Source of the DNA: Gp1-AA122 sp036378535
GTDB taxonomy: Bacteria; Acidobacteriota; Terriglobia; Terriglobales; Acidobacteriaceae
Reading direction: 5' to 3'
Assembly (NCBI GenBank): GCA_036378535.1
Contig: DASUWH010000046.1
Location: 248,001 to 312,000, forward strand
DNA length: 64,000 nucleotides
Below the pieces are notes generated by a model. The model saw only the letters and a list, made by a program, of their open reading frames with translations, had not been told where the DNA came from and did no database searches. Below, in pieces: positions 8,337 to 17,889 of the stretch. Position numbers and translations under genes: made by a program. Every line of letters starts with the position of its first letter. Position 1 is the stretch's first letter.

Positions 8337-9479
8337 CTAACCCGCTTTGATCGAAGAACTTAGCCGGGAATCGCTGGCTTCAGGAACGCGGTCGTGCAGA
8401 TGGAGCGAGATGAATTCCACCTGCTCCGGGCGATCGATAAGCCGCCCTGGAAACAATCTGCGAATGGCGATGCGCAGCCCTCCGAACGCCATTCCAGCGA
8501 CCAACATCAAACCTACCAGGATTCCGCAAAGCAGGATTACATTCACGATCAGGTTGCCGATGTTGTTCTTCTTGTCGAAGAACGTGTTCTGGTTCCAGGT
8601 GACATCGGCATCGTAGCTGACAGAGCCGAGCAGAGTGCGCGCTTCATTCTGTGAGATTGGACCAGAGACGATCGCGAGGAGCGGGCCGCTGCGCTTGTCG
8701 TAAAACGGACCGACGTCCACGATGGTTGCTACTCCCTGCTGTTGCTGAGTGTTGCCGTGGGTGGCGTCAATCGCTTTCATGTGATCGGCAGCAATCTGCG
8801 GTGTGGGATAAGAGATGACCATCAAACTGGCTTCCCCGCCCGCCACCTTGTACTTTCCCAGAACCACCTCAGTGCCTTTGCTGAAGTCGACCAGGTGCGC
8901 CTCCAGCGGGGCGGATGCCTGCGAGAAAGCGATGGGCCCCTCAATGTACTTTTCGGTGTTGGCGATGTAATCGTGGCGCGGCATGTAGGCGAGAACGGGA
9001 GGAAGATTGGCGGCATTTCCGACCGGTCTCGGCAGCAGCCCTGCCAGTTCGCGAAGTTCCGCAGCTGACATGGCGGTTACCCTATCAAATACGGCGTCCA
9101 CGATTACGTTTCCGCGATAGAAAAGAATGCGCTGATTAAACGAGGCGGCCTGATCGCCAATCTGCTCGCGATTCATCTCGGGCTGATAGTAGAACGTGTA
9201 AGCGCCGAATGCGCCGCTCGTATCCTCGAAGCGAGCGGCCTTGATAGCCAGGTGGCGCCCATCCTCACGTACATAGGTTGCCGTCTGCATTTCCTCAAAC
9301 CCGTATTCTTTGAGAACCGGCGCATTGGCGGGATCGGCGGTAGCCGGATCGGTGCTGGTTTTACCGGATCCTTGCATCTGCCAGCCTGAGAAGCTCTGCG
9401 GGAGGACCGACGGCGGTTTCGCCCCGAAAGACGCACCCGCCGAGAGAACGACGAGGAGTAGAGATTTTAGTAGTTGCAT
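8337..9479 (-). CDS. Exported DUF6599-like protein
   Basis: A 380-residue protein with an N-terminal signal peptide (MQLLKSLLLVVLSAGASFGA) and one C-terminal transmembrane helix at about 305-330 (NVILLCGILVGLMLVAGMAF), leaving a cytoplasmic tail of about 45 residues. The external part is a tandem of two similar beta-alpha modules; ATYVREDGRHLAIKAARFED and GAYTFYYQPEMNREQIGDQA recall the DUF6599 family seen in Acidobacteriota, named from memory. Function is unknown; the layout (large exported domain, single anchor, tail) suggests an envelope sensor or structural protein. Confidence 0.65.
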   Translation of the reverse strand: MQLLKSLLLVVLSAGASFGAKPPSVLPQSFSGWQMQGSGKTSTDPATADPANAPVLKEYGFEEMQTATYVREDGRHLAIKAARFEDTSGAFGAYTFYYQPEMNREQIGDQAASFNQRILFYRGNVIVDAVFDRVTAMSAAELRELAGLLPRPVGNAANLPPVLAYMPRHDYIANTEKYIEGPIAFSQASAPLEAHLVDFSKGTEVVLGKYKVAGGEASLMVISYPTPQIAADHMKAIDATHGNTQQQQGVATIVDVGPFYDKRSGPLLAIVSGPISQNEARTLLGSVSYDADVTWNQNTFFDKKNNIGNLIVNVILLCGILVGLMLVAGMAFGGLRIAIRRLFPGRLIDRPEQVEFISLHLHDRVPEASDSRLSSSIKAG

Positions 9480-9642
9480 CAGAACAGATGAAAAGGCGCA
9501 GCCTCCGCCCTCTCATTAGACTACCTTGCCGGGGGGAAAGTTTCCAGGATCAAGGCCGGTGGGTGGCGGCCGACCACTGACGCCAGGCTGGTCCAACACT
9601 CGCTCACGGCTCAGGGCCAAGCAAGAAACGATTAGAACAAGG

Positions 9643-11871
9643 CTACTGGCTCTCGCTTTTGGTCAGGCGGGAAGCGACTTTCACGCCGCTCAGTCCGTTT
9701 ACGTACTTTGCAATTCCCTTGTAAAGGGACTCGGCAATGCGCTGGCGGTACTCAGGCGTGTCCAACTTGCGCTCGTCGGTCGGGTTGCTGACAAAGGAGA
9801 TCTCGGCCAGGATCGACGGCATATTGGCGCCAATGAGGACCACAAAGGGCGCCTTCTTCACGCCACGATCGCGGACCCCGGGATTCTTTACCGCCAGACC
9901 GCTGTGCAGGGATCGTTGCACATCAGTAGCAAACTCACGCGACTCGTCGATTTTTTCCTTCAGAGCAATCTTCTTTACGAGATCCTGCAGTTCGTGGATG
10001 GACTGATCCGAGGTTGCATTCTCTCGTGCGGCAACCTCCAGCGCCCCGGCGTTGGAAGTAAAGTTGAGGTAGTAAGTTTCTACGCCGCGGGCATCCTCAT
10101 CATGACTTGAATTGGCATGAATCGATACAAAAAGATCAGCTTGCTCGTGGTTCGCAATCGCAGTTCGTGTCTCGAGGGGAATGAAGGTATCATCCCGCCG
10201 GGTGAATACAACATCGGCGCCCATCCGTGCTCGCAGGAGTTTCCCCAATCGCTTGGCGACGTCGAGGACCACGTTTTTTTCTTCCACGCCATTGGGGCCA
10301 ATGGTGCCGGTGTCGTGTCCTCCGTGGCCGGGGTCGATCACGATTCGTCCGATCTTCAGCCCTAAGGCGCGGATCAGGGAGCGATCCCCCGCCATTGTGG
10401 GTTGGGCCTCCCTCATGTCCATCACCGAATCCAGCTTGGATTGTGGTCGCGTGGGCTTTGACTTAGTCGGGATTTCCGGTAGAGCCGGCACGGCCGAGGG
10501 CACTGCTTCAAGACTGGTGTCCGAAGGATTCAGGGTTGCGATCTCGTCGTTATTTCCATCCGCCGATCGCCGCTTCCGATGAGGGAGGCCGGTAGATGCC
10601 GCCGGAGCAGTTTTCTGAAGGCGCTTGCTATCCGGCAGACCGCTTTTCCTTGGCCTGGTTGCCTTCGCGTCTGCGCCGCCGTCGTCTGCGTCATCGTCAT
10701 CGGCTTCGACGATTCTCTTCGTGATCGCTGTGGTCACAATCGGAGCAGCTTGGTGCTCAGTTATTCGCTCCGACAATCTGTTGTCAAGTCCAGGATCCGT
10801 GGGTTGGATCAATCTTGTGGAGGCCAGAGTCTGAATCTCGATCAGGTCAGGTCCTCCTTTGAAAACACCAGCGTGGGTGCGGGCGCTTTCCTCGGCAGCT
10901 GGCTTCGTTTTGCCATAGATCTGGATGACGAGCCGATTGGGGTTGGGGAGCAGAAAAGCCTTGTACTCAGATTGGGGATCCACTTCGAGAACCACCCGGC
11001 TGCGGCCACGCTCGAATTGGGAGACCCGGATCTTCTTCAGGGGTCCCGCTTCTACGTCGAAAATCTTGCCGACCAGACTGGCGGCTAAATGCGTGTCACG
11101 GAGGTCGAAGTAAATCCGGCTGGGATGGTCCAGGCGTTCGGATTTGAACTGAACATCCTGTTCAAGATCAATCGCGACACGAGCGGAATCGGGCGTCGTC
11201 CAATGCAAAATCCCAGTCACGCGCGTGTACTTGCTGGGCTTGGTTTCGGAGCCTGAAACAGCGGTTTGTTGTTTGTCTTCGTTCGACTGCTCAGCACTGG
11301 CGTCCTGGTCGTGCTTGCTGTCGGCTTTTCGGCGATCATCTTGCCTGAATGCGGCGAGCGCCTGGGTGGCGTCCTCGGCTAACCGATGGCGGGGATAGCG
11401 CCGGAGAAATTCCTGGAAGGTGGCGCGAGCGTCAGCCGGTTGATCCAGGTCATCTTTGTAGATTTCAGCAATGGTAAACAAGGCATTTGGGCGCGACTTG
11501 CTACCCGGATACTCGCGGCGCAGAAATTGGTATTGTTTGATGGCGGAGCGCAACAGGGTATCGTCCTTGAACTGCCGGCCCATTTGAAGCAGCAGTTCCG
11601 CTGTGGCGACGACACTGGGATCCGCCTTGGTGCAGGTGGGGCACCCGAGATAAACGCGGCGGTAAGCATCAATTACACGCTGGTAATCGTGACGGCTGCG
11701 CTGGCCCTGAGGTTGCGCCGTGAGAGCTTCGCGCAGGCGAGCGGCGTTTTCAAATTTATCTCTTGCCCAGGACTCGCGCGCGGGGCGGGCGGCTGCGGGC
11801 AGTACACTAATCAGAAGCAGGGCAAGGGCCCCGATGCGGCGCGTGCGTCGCCTGGGAATAAGGTTCGTCAA
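9643..11871 (-). CDS. N-acetylmuramoyl-L-alanine amidase with TPR and AMIN domains
   Basis: A 742-residue, multi-domain exported protein. It starts with a signal peptide (about 10-28), then TPR-like helical repeats of the YbgF/BamD type (about 40-180), an AMIN domain (about 210-320; DLRDTHLAASLVGKIFDVEA), a long low-complexity linker, and an Amidase_3 catalytic domain from about 510. The domain has the zinc-site motifs IVIDPGHGGHDTGTIGPNG and E..., plus SIHANSS and the late FVSNP motif. It cleaves the amide bond between muramic acid and the peptide stem during cell separation. The length is well above typical AmiC (about 420), owing to the TPR part and linker. It lies 175 bases from the lytic transglycosylase gene on the same strand. 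Confidence 0.93.
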   Translation of the reverse strand: MTNLIPRRRTRRIGALALLLISVLPAAARPARESWARDKFENAARLREALTAQPQGQRSRHDYQRVIDAYRRVYLGCPTCTKADPSVVATAELLLQMGRQFKDDTLLRSAIKQYQFLRREYPGSKSRPNALFTIAEIYKDDLDQPADARATFQEFLRRYPRHRLAEDATQALAAFRQDDRRKADSKHDQDASAEQSNEDKQQTAVSGSETKPSKYTRVTGILHWTTPDSARVAIDLEQDVQFKSERLDHPSRIYFDLRDTHLAASLVGKIFDVEAGPLKKIRVSQFERGRSRVVLEVDPQSEYKAFLLPNPNRLVIQIYGKTKPAAEESARTHAGVFKGGPDLIEIQTLASTRLIQPTDPGLDNRLSERITEHQAAPIVTTAITKRIVEADDDDADDGGADAKATRPRKSGLPDSKRLQKTAPAASTGLPHRKRRSADGNNDEIATLNPSDTSLEAVPSAVPALPEIPTKSKPTRPQSKLDSVMDMREAQPTMAGDRSLIRALGLKIGRIVIDPGHGGHDTGTIGPNGVEEKNVVLDVAKRLGKLLRARMGADVVFTRRDDTFIPLETRTAIANHEQADLFVSIHANSSHDEDARGVETYYLNFTSNAGALEVAARENATSDQSIHELQDLVKKIALKEKIDESREFATDVQRSLHSGLAVKNPGVRDRGVKKAPFVVLIGANMPSILAEISFVSNPTDERKLDTPEYRQRIAESLYKGIAKYVNGLSGVKVASRLTKSESQ

Positions 11872-12046
11872 TCTGCCTACCGTTAAAACCTGTTTCGCCC
11901 CTCACCGGGGCTCACCATTCGCGCTGCTGCGTGCAGCCCATGCTTTGGTTAAGTTTTTTCCCGCCGATCTTGGACGTTTAGCCGTTTAACCCGGGATATC
12001 GACGCAACGGCTTGGGTGCGTTCCTAACAACCTCAAAGCCGGCCAA

Positions 12047-12862
12047 TTAATCAGTGTTGCTGATGTACAGCACTCCCCGTTCGTCGCGCTGTACTCGCAT
12101 GGCGGCGCGGGGCGTGAATTGCAAATCCGATGCCGATCCGCCGCGATATAGAGCGGTGATCCGCCGGACATAATCCTGAGTTTCTGCGATCCTCGGTATG
12201 CCCGCGCTGCGCGCCACGGCGCCTTCCCCAGCGTTATAGGCGGCAAGGGTCAAAGGCACATTGCCGCGATAGTTCTCCAGCAAAGCCTTCAGATGACGTA
12301 CGCCCGCATCCACGTTCTGCTCCGGATCGAAGGGGTTCGTAACCTTCAACTGACGTGCGGTGCTAGGCATCAACTGCATCAGCCCCATGGCTCCCTTACG
12401 GGAAACGGCATTGGGATTGAAGTTGGATTCCACCTTGACCACCGCCCGTACCAGGTTGGGATCCAAATTGTGGCGGCTTGCCGCTTGATCGATGGCTGCA
12501 TCCACTTGCTCGGCAGTGAATCGGCTTCTGGAAGGGTTTCCGTAGCCGGAGTTTTCCAGCAGGGTGTTCACTTCAGCGGCCGCCGATCGCGCGGCTTGCA
12601 TGACCGCGCGCGGCACTGGCTTGTAGCGGTGCTCCGTCGAACTCCAATAAACGAGCCGCTGCCCGGAACTAGTGGCGATCGGCCTCGAAGCGGCTGGGGT
12701 GGGGCCGGATTCATTTACCCACACGCGGCGCCCGCTGTCATCAGTTACAGCGGTTAATACCTGCGCGCGGTCGTCCGCCGCCCTCAACGGGAGAGCCGTG
12801 AGAGAAAGAAAGGTCGCGATTACGGGACTTGCCATCAGGGCAAAGTGCAGGCGCTTTCGCAT
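12047..12862 (-). CDS. Lytic transglycosylase, SLT family
   Basis: A 271-residue exported protein: signal peptide at 1-28, a small region of about 70 residues, and an SLT domain from about 115 to 240. The catalytic pattern is complete: VVKVESNFNPNAVSRKGAMG with the catalytic glutamate, then GLMQLMPSTA, and AYNAGEGAV. It cleaves the beta-1,4 bond of peptidoglycan, forming 1,6-anhydromuramic acid. The neighbouring amidase gene suggests joint cell-wall turnover. ATG at 12862; AAAGGAGCC lies upstream. Confidence 0.93.
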   Translation of the reverse strand: MRKRLHFALMASPVIATFLSLTALPLRAADDRAQVLTAVTDDSGRRVWVNESGPTPAASRPIATSSGQRLVYWSSTEHRYKPVPRAVMQAARSAAAEVNTLLENSGYGNPSRSRFTAEQVDAAIDQAASRHNLDPNLVRAVVKVESNFNPNAVSRKGAMGLMQLMPSTARQLKVTNPFDPEQNVDAGVRHLKALLENYRGNVPLTLAAYNAGEGAVARSAGIPRIAETQDYVRRITALYRGGSASDLQFTPRAAMRVQRDERGVLYISNTD

Positions 12863-13186
12863 TGCCGGGTGTCGGCTCCTTTCGGAGGCAAACTACACCT
12901 CCGCTTCTGCCTACCCGGAACCTGACGGAGATTCAAACCAGAGTGCTCCGATTATAGGTCCAATTCGGAGGGGGCAGCAATCTAACCAACGTCCATAGAA
13001 CCACTGTAGTAATTTCCGGTAAGTAACAGATCAGAGGTAACTTACGTCACAATCCCAGCGGTCTCTTTGTGCTCGTTTGGGCGCTGGGTGGCGAACATCG
13101 AAGGACTCACCACAACGGGCGCAAGAGAGCACGAATGAACAACGCCCCAGGACTGGGTGCTACGATCACTGAGAAAACTGCTTACC
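12863..13186. other. Divergent promoter region, transglycosylase/priA
   Basis: A 324-base spacer between divergent genes. It holds one weak inverted repeat, GTAAGT (13019-13024) and ACTTAC (13039-13044), which might be an operator or just chance. No coding frame with a ribosome-binding site was found. Confidence 0.45.
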
Positions 13187-15622
13187 ATGCCCGAATTCTG
13201 CGAAGTCGCCGTCCCCGTACCGCTGGATGCGACTTTCACCTACCGTGTTGCCGACGGCCTTCTTCCGGTTGTTGGCGGCCGGGTTCTGGTGCCCTTTCGC
13301 CAGCAGCGCATGCTCGGCGTAGTTACGGATCTGCACGATCGTTCGCCGAAGGTTAAGGCGAAGAACATCATCTCGGTCCTCGACTCTGCTCCGGTCTTGG
13401 ATGAAGCACTGATGCGGTTGGGAAAGTGGATTGCCGACTATTACCTGGCTCCGCTGGGCGAAGTGTTCCGCACGATGTTACCGCTTACCGCGGAGTTCAA
13501 AAAAGCCGTCGTTTACCGGATTGCAGAAGAGGGTCACACGGCACTTCATCAGGCTGGGGTGTCAGGATCGGTCCGCTCGCGTCGAGCTGCGGAAGAGCAA
13601 CTAGTCGAGATTCGAGTTCTGGACTACTTGGGCGCCCGCGAGTCAGGCCGGGATGAGAGCCTGCGAACGGCAACCGGCGCTAACAAGGCGATTCTGGTTG
13701 GCATGGTGCGTAAGAAATGGATTGTGCGGGAAGATCGCTCCGCAACACGTGGATCGGGGCGGATTACGAAAATCGCCGTCCTGCGCGCGGACATAGATGA
13801 TGGCCAGAAGCTCAATGATAACCAGCGAACCCTGGTGCAGACGCTGGCTGCGGCAGGGGGACGTGTTCCGCTCGATGCTCTTCGACAAATCCAAGTGCCA
13901 CGTGCAAGCTTGGGAAGCCTGGTGCGGCGAGGTCTGGTCGAATTGGTCGAGGAGGCTGCGGCTTTTACCATGTCGACAGTGCCTCCCAGGGCACGCGAGT
14001 TTCAGTTCAATCTGGCCCAGCAAGAAGCGCTGCGGAAGATCAAGGACGGCATCCATGGACATGCTTTCGGCGGGTTACTGCTGCATGGGGTTACTGGATC
14101 CGGGAAGACGGCCGTTTATCTGGCTGCCATGCGGTTTGTCCTCGACGCGGGCCGGTCGGCGATCCTGCTGGTCCCAGAAATTGGACTTACACCCGCTGTC
14201 GCTGCCGACCTCCATCAGACCTTCGGTGACCAAGTAGCCATTCTCCATTCAGCCTTGTCCGACGCTGAACGTGCCGAACAGTGGCATCGCATCCGTCGCG
14301 GCGAAGCCAGGATCGTGGTCGGAACCCGTTCCGCTGTTTTTGCGCCGGTTCAGGACCTGGCCCTGATCGTTGTGGACGAAGAGCACGACTCTTCTTACAA
14401 GCAGGAAGAGACACCTCGCTACCACGCGCGCGATGTGGCAGTAGTTCGCGCCAAGATGTCGAACTCCGTCGTGGTGATGGGATCGGCGACACCCTCCCTC
14501 GAGTCTTATTTCAACGCCATCAAGAACAAGTATGCCCTCATCGAACTGCCGGATCGGGTCGAACAACGGCCGTTGCCGGAAGTTGATGTCATTGACATGC
14601 GGCAGGAGTTTCAGGACACCGGGCATGAGCAAGTGATCTCCCGTAAATTGGCGGCCGAAATCAAAGAGCGTCTGGAACGGCGAGAACAGGCGATGATTTT
14701 GCTGAACCGGCGTGGTTACTCTCCGGTAGCGCTCTGCCGTACCTGTGGCAAAACGTTTGAGTGCAAGAACTGTGCTATCGCGCTCACCCATCACAAGCAG
14801 GCCCATAAGATGCAATGTCATTACTGTGGTTTTCTGGCCCCGGTACCCAGGCATTGTGTTCACTGTGGCAGTGAGTACGTGTATTTTCTGGGCACCGGGT
14901 CAGAAAAGCTCGAGGAGTTGCTGCACGGGATGTTCCCGCAGGCACGCATCGGCCGGCTAGATCGCGATACTGTGAGAGGCCGCGAGGATTTCGAACGCGT
15001 ACTAGGCGCGTTGCATGAGGGCGAACTGGACTTGCTGGTCGGAACGCAAATGATTGCCAAGGGTCATGACATTCATGGCGTGACGCTGGTGGGGGTGGTC
15101 GGAGCCGATATCGCGCTGGGGATGCCCGATTTCCGCGCCGCCGAGAGAACGTTTCAATTGCTGACGCAAGTGGCGGGCCGGGCGGGACGCGGCGAAGCCC
15201 CGGGCAAGGTTATTCTGCAAACCTACTTTCCGGATCACTATGCGGTGCAGTACGCGGCCCAGCATGACTTCCGCGGGTTCTACGACAAGGAACTACGCTT
15301 CCGCAGCTGGATGCACTATCCCCCGTACGGTTCATTGGCGAACATCCTTGTACGTAGCGATAAGCTCGATGAGGCGCTGCGCTGGTCCGGGCTGCTGGGA
15401 AAGTGGTTTGAGAGCACGCGGCACGAGGGCATGCGCGTACTCGGTCCGGCACCTGCTCCCATCCTGCGACTCAAACGCGATTATCGTTATCACTTTATCC
15501 TGAAGTCGCCCAGCCGCGAGAAGATGAACGCGCTGCTACGTAAAATGCTGGCCTACGCAGCTGGAGAAAAGATTCCGCGCACGCAAGTGATAGTGGATGT
15601 GGACGCGATATGGCTGATGTAA
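13187..15622 (+). CDS. priA: Primosomal protein N' (PriA helicase)
   Basis: An 811-residue helicase that restarts stalled replication forks by loading the replicative helicase. Visible parts: N-terminal DNA-binding domain (EVAVPVPLDATFTYRV), Walker A GVTGSGKTAVYL at about 300, the DEEH box followed by SSYKQEETPRYHARD at about 395, and a zinc-binding insert with eight cysteines at about 518-561 (CRTCGKTFECKNC; CHYCG; CVHCG), then motifs V/VI with QVAGRAGRG. ATG at 13187 is preferred over a start 10 codons earlier because family members begin at about this point. It is divergent from the transglycosylase gene. Confidence 0.96.
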   Translation: MPEFCEVAVPVPLDATFTYRVADGLLPVVGGRVLVPFRQQRMLGVVTDLHDRSPKVKAKNIISVLDSAPVLDEALMRLGKWIADYYLAPLGEVFRTMLPLTAEFKKAVVYRIAEEGHTALHQAGVSGSVRSRRAAEEQLVEIRVLDYLGARESGRDESLRTATGANKAILVGMVRKKWIVREDRSATRGSGRITKIAVLRADIDDGQKLNDNQRTLVQTLAAAGGRVPLDALRQIQVPRASLGSLVRRGLVELVEEAAAFTMSTVPPRAREFQFNLAQQEALRKIKDGIHGHAFGGLLLHGVTGSGKTAVYLAAMRFVLDAGRSAILLVPEIGLTPAVAADLHQTFGDQVAILHSALSDAERAEQWHRIRRGEARIVVGTRSAVFAPVQDLALIVVDEEHDSSYKQEETPRYHARDVAVVRAKMSNSVVVMGSATPSLESYFNAIKNKYALIELPDRVEQRPLPEVDVIDMRQEFQDTGHEQVISRKLAAEIKERLERREQAMILLNRRGYSPVALCRTCGKTFECKNCAIALTHHKQAHKMQCHYCGFLAPVPRHCVHCGSEYVYFLGTGSEKLEELLHGMFPQARIGRLDRDTVRGREDFERVLGALHEGELDLLVGTQMIAKGHDIHGVTLVGVVGADIALGMPDFRAAERTFQLLTQVAGRAGRGEAPGKVILQTYFPDHYAVQYAAQHDFRGFYDKELRFRSWMHYPPYGSLANILVRSDKLDEALRWSGLLGKWFESTRHEGMRVLGPAPAPILRLKRDYRYHFILKSPSREKMNALLRKMLAYAAGEKIPRTQVIVDVDAIWLM

Positions 15623-15685
15623 GGCGGTGGTTAGCTGTAGCACAGATTGTGCCAGCGTAAGCACAGGCGAGCTCCGCTCGGCTGT

Positions 15686-15710
15686 CCAGACGAGGGCGTC
15701 TGGGCCTACG
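15686..15710. repeat. Short dispersed inverted repeat, copy 2
   Basis: Identical over 25 bases to 6-30. It lies 63 bases after the priA stop codon, again at a gene end. Adjacent sequence (GAGCTCCGCTCGGCTG before it and GAGCAACGCTCGGCTC at 15752-15767) shows further short repeated pieces. Confidence 0.7.
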
Positions 15711-15769
15711 TAAAGCGTGTAGCAACAGGCGCCCTCAGCTGCCCGGTCGAGCAACGCTCGGCTCCCTGA

Positions 15770-16771
15770 TTACTTGCCACTTCGGAGTTCTTGAATGACT
15801 TCGCGTAGCGAACTGTGCGTGAACGGGGTTGGCGTGAACGTCAGGACCAGCATGACCACCGCGAATACTGCCAGCCAGCGACGCGCTCCGGTAATCCCGG
15901 GCCGTTCCGGAACCATGGGGTGGCGCATGCCGCTGATGGCCAGCAGCACCGCCCAAAGGAGCCAGCCTATCCAACCGAACACACCAAGCGGAATAAGAAT
16001 CAAGATCGTCAGGCTGGAAATGATCCGGTGCAGGCGCGGCGAGATCGAAAAAACGATGTGACCGCCGTCCAATTGGCCGCCGGGCAGCAAGTTGAGCGCG
16101 GTCGCGAACATACCCACCCACGCCGCGATGGCCACCGGGCTTAAATTGACATGCGTGAGCGGAAGTGCGGGGCCAAACAGGTGGTGCGCCAGCCGAAATA
16201 TCAGCGGGTACCCAAAATCGAGGTCGGGAGCCAGAACCACGGCGGGCATGGGTTTCGACAGGATCAGACCCAGGATCAATGCCATCGCCGCTAAGACGAA
16301 TCCTGCGATCGGGCCGGCGATTCCGATGTCAAAGAGCGCTGCGCGCGAACGAATTGGACTTTTGATTCGAATGAACGCGCCCATGGTCCCGAACAAGCTG
16401 GGAAACGGCACGAAGAAGGGCAGAGTCGCATTCACGCCGTAGTAGCGGCAATACAAGTAATGTCCCATCTCATGCGCGAACAGGATCAGCATGAGCGTGA
16501 AAGAGAATGGGATTCCGAGTACCAGGCGCGTGGGATGGTGCAGCGCCCAGGGAAAGACAGAGAGGAAATTCTCGTCCAGCGATAGCGCCGGAATGTTTTT
16601 CTGAAAATTCAACTCCATGCGCGTGCCCACGATCAAGGTTGTAAGCACCGTCAGGAAGAAGAAAAGGATGTAGAGCCACGTCAACCGGCGCCGGCGCGGT
16701 GGTGCAACATAGACCGGAAGCGACTGGTAGTACTCGGCGGTGGAAGAACTTGGGGATGCTGGATCGGGCAT
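15770..16771 (-). CDS. Site-2-protease family membrane metalloprotease (M50)
   Basis: A 333-residue polytopic membrane protease. It has the zinc motif HEMGH (about residue 98) and the third ligand motif NLLPGGQLDGGH (about 230), together with about seven hydrophobic helices. It resembles the FtsH-like, non-PDZ 'rhomboid-side' group of M50 proteins with the sequence FGTMGAFIRIKSPIRSRAAL between the motifs. It cleaves substrates within the membrane; the substrate is unknown. ATG at 16771 is chosen over a GTG seven codons earlier; neither has a strong ribosome-binding site. Confidence 0.88.
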   Translation of the reverse strand: MPDPASPSSSTAEYYQSLPVYVAPPRRRRLTWLYILFFFLTVLTTLIVGTRMELNFQKNIPALSLDENFLSVFPWALHHPTRLVLGIPFSFTLMLILFAHEMGHYLYCRYYGVNATLPFFVPFPSLFGTMGAFIRIKSPIRSRAALFDIGIAGPIAGFVLAAMALILGLILSKPMPAVVLAPDLDFGYPLIFRLAHHLFGPALPLTHVNLSPVAIAAWVGMFATALNLLPGGQLDGGHIVFSISPRLHRIISSLTILILIPLGVFGWIGWLLWAVLLAISGMRHPMVPERPGITGARRWLAVFAVVMLVLTFTPTPFTHSSLREVIQELRSGK

Positions 16772-16854
16772 TCTGGAGGGCCTTGCTTGCACGCTCAGGC
16801 CAGCTACGCGCCCCTCACGAGAAGGACACGCACAGCTCGGCAGCGTCTCAGCTA

Positions 16855-17124
16855 CTAATCGATCGACTGCAACTCCTTACCCGGTTTGAAGCGAACGGCC
16901 TTTCCGGGCGGTATAGAAACTTCTGCGCCCGTGCGCGGGTTGCGTCCAATGCCGGTCTTGCGGGGGCGCACATTGAAAACGCCAAAGCCGCGCAGCTCGA
17001 TGCGATCCCCCTTGGAGAGGGCTTTTTTCATGCTCTCAAAGACGGTTTCGACCGCCATTTCGGCCTTGGTCTTGGTGATGCCGGTCTTAGTGACTACTTC
17101 GTTGATAATGTCCAGCTTAATCAC
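16855..17124 (-). CDS. HU/IHF-family DNA-bending protein
   Basis: An 89-residue HU-type protein, the usual length for the family. The DNA-binding arm GFGVFNVRPRKTGIGRNPRT is intact, as are the dimer helices and the C-terminal GKAVRFKPGK. It binds and bends DNA non-specifically. The GTG start at 17124 has GGAG nine bases upstream. A good promoter lies 46-75 bases upstream (17170-17198). Confidence 0.95.
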   Translation of the reverse strand: MIKLDIINEVVTKTGITKTKAEMAVETVFESMKKALSKGDRIELRGFGVFNVRPRKTGIGRNPRTGAEVSIPPGKAVRFKPGKELQSID

Positions 17125-17169
17125 GGGGCGACTCCAGGTCGAGAGGAGATGGACGGCATCAAGTCATTG

Positions 17170-17198
17170 ATGCTAAGGAAGATATGGGAGAATGTCAA
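17170..17198 (-). promoter_or_regulatory. Sigma70-type promoter of the HU gene
   Basis: On the reverse strand TTGACA (17193-17198) and TAGCAT (17170-17175) are separated by exactly 17 bases. The -35 box matches consensus completely and the -10 box at four of six positions. The predicted transcript would start about 40 bases before the GTG. Confidence 0.65.
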
Positions 17199-17211
17199 TG
17201 ACGGTCGTTGG

Positions 17212-17281
17212 TCATCAGCCTGAGTTATTCAGTCGTCAGCTCCAACAAGCGGTCAGCTGTCAGTCTTCGGTCGTCAGCCAG
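17212..17281. repeat. Low-complexity CAGTCGTCAGC-type repeat
   Basis: Loosely repeated units built from GTCAGC and CAGT (TCATCAGCC, CAGTCGTCAGC, GGTCAGCTGTCAGTC, GTCGTCAGCC). It is one of several such gene-boundary repeats in this window (see 24936, 30298, 37141, 44320). It lies between HU's promoter and the Hfq-like gene's end and matches neither a terminator nor a coding region. Confidence 0.5.
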
Positions 17282-17405
17282 ATTCCAGGTACTGGCCTGC
17301 TCGCGGGCAGAGATGCAATTCAGATGAGGCAACTAGAGGGGGTAAACCCGAAGGAGAGGCGTATCTCGCAAATAGCTGAGGACTGACGAGGCGACCGGTA
17401 GACGA

Positions 17406-17813
17406 CTACTTCTCGTTCTCCCCTTCTTTGAACATATACTTGATAGAAGGTTTATAGATCACAAGATTGGGCGCGCCGTTGCGGTTCATCTTGATGCAGT
17501 TGCGGTCGTACCATTCGATCACGCCGTGGATCTGCTCGCCATCGCGCAGAACCACCACCATCGGCGTTTTGCCCTGCATCTGTTTCTGATAATAGAAATT
17601 CTCCGCATTGGTGCTTTCTGGCGGCGGGATCTTTTTCCCGCCAGCCGGACGTTCTGGGCGCTCATTATTGCGTTCGCGACGTTCCATGGGGGCTGGTCCG
17701 TGATTGTGATTAAGCTCGGGGCGGCCGAGTGATGGCCGGATCAGGCGGCGATTCGAAAATGAATCTTGCTCAGAAGTGCGCTCCACCGACATCGATTGGA
17801 TGGAATCTTTCAT
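17406..17813 (-). CDS. Hfq-like Sm protein with N-terminal extension
   Basis: A 135-residue protein. Residues about 70-135 match an Hfq/Sm fold: FYYQKQMQGKTPMVVVLRDG resembles the Hfq start and Sm1 (compare E. coli FLNALRKERVPVSIYLVNG), and IHGVIEWYDRNCIKM the G-x-I-x-x-F/Y-D strand. The Sm2 motif reads VIYKPSIKYM instead of the usual VYKHAISTI. The first 70 residues are charged and rich in R, E, N and P and look unstructured. Classical Hfq is a hexamer that binds small RNAs. The start at 17813 is preferred because AAAGGCGGTG lies upstream; longer frames have no such signal. It is probably an RNA chaperone, with altered RNA contacts. Confidence 0.75.
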   Translation of the reverse strand: MKDSIQSMSVERTSEQDSFSNRRLIRPSLGRPELNHNHGPAPMERRERNNERPERPAGGKKIPPPESTNAENFYYQKQMQGKTPMVVVLRDGEQIHGVIEWYDRNCIKMNRNGAPNLVIYKPSIKYMFKEGENEK

Positions 17814-17889
17814 GATGACACCGCCTTTACGCGGATTGCCACAACACCAAGATGCGGGCTTGTGGGTAATCAGGGGTGAACTTGAAAAT

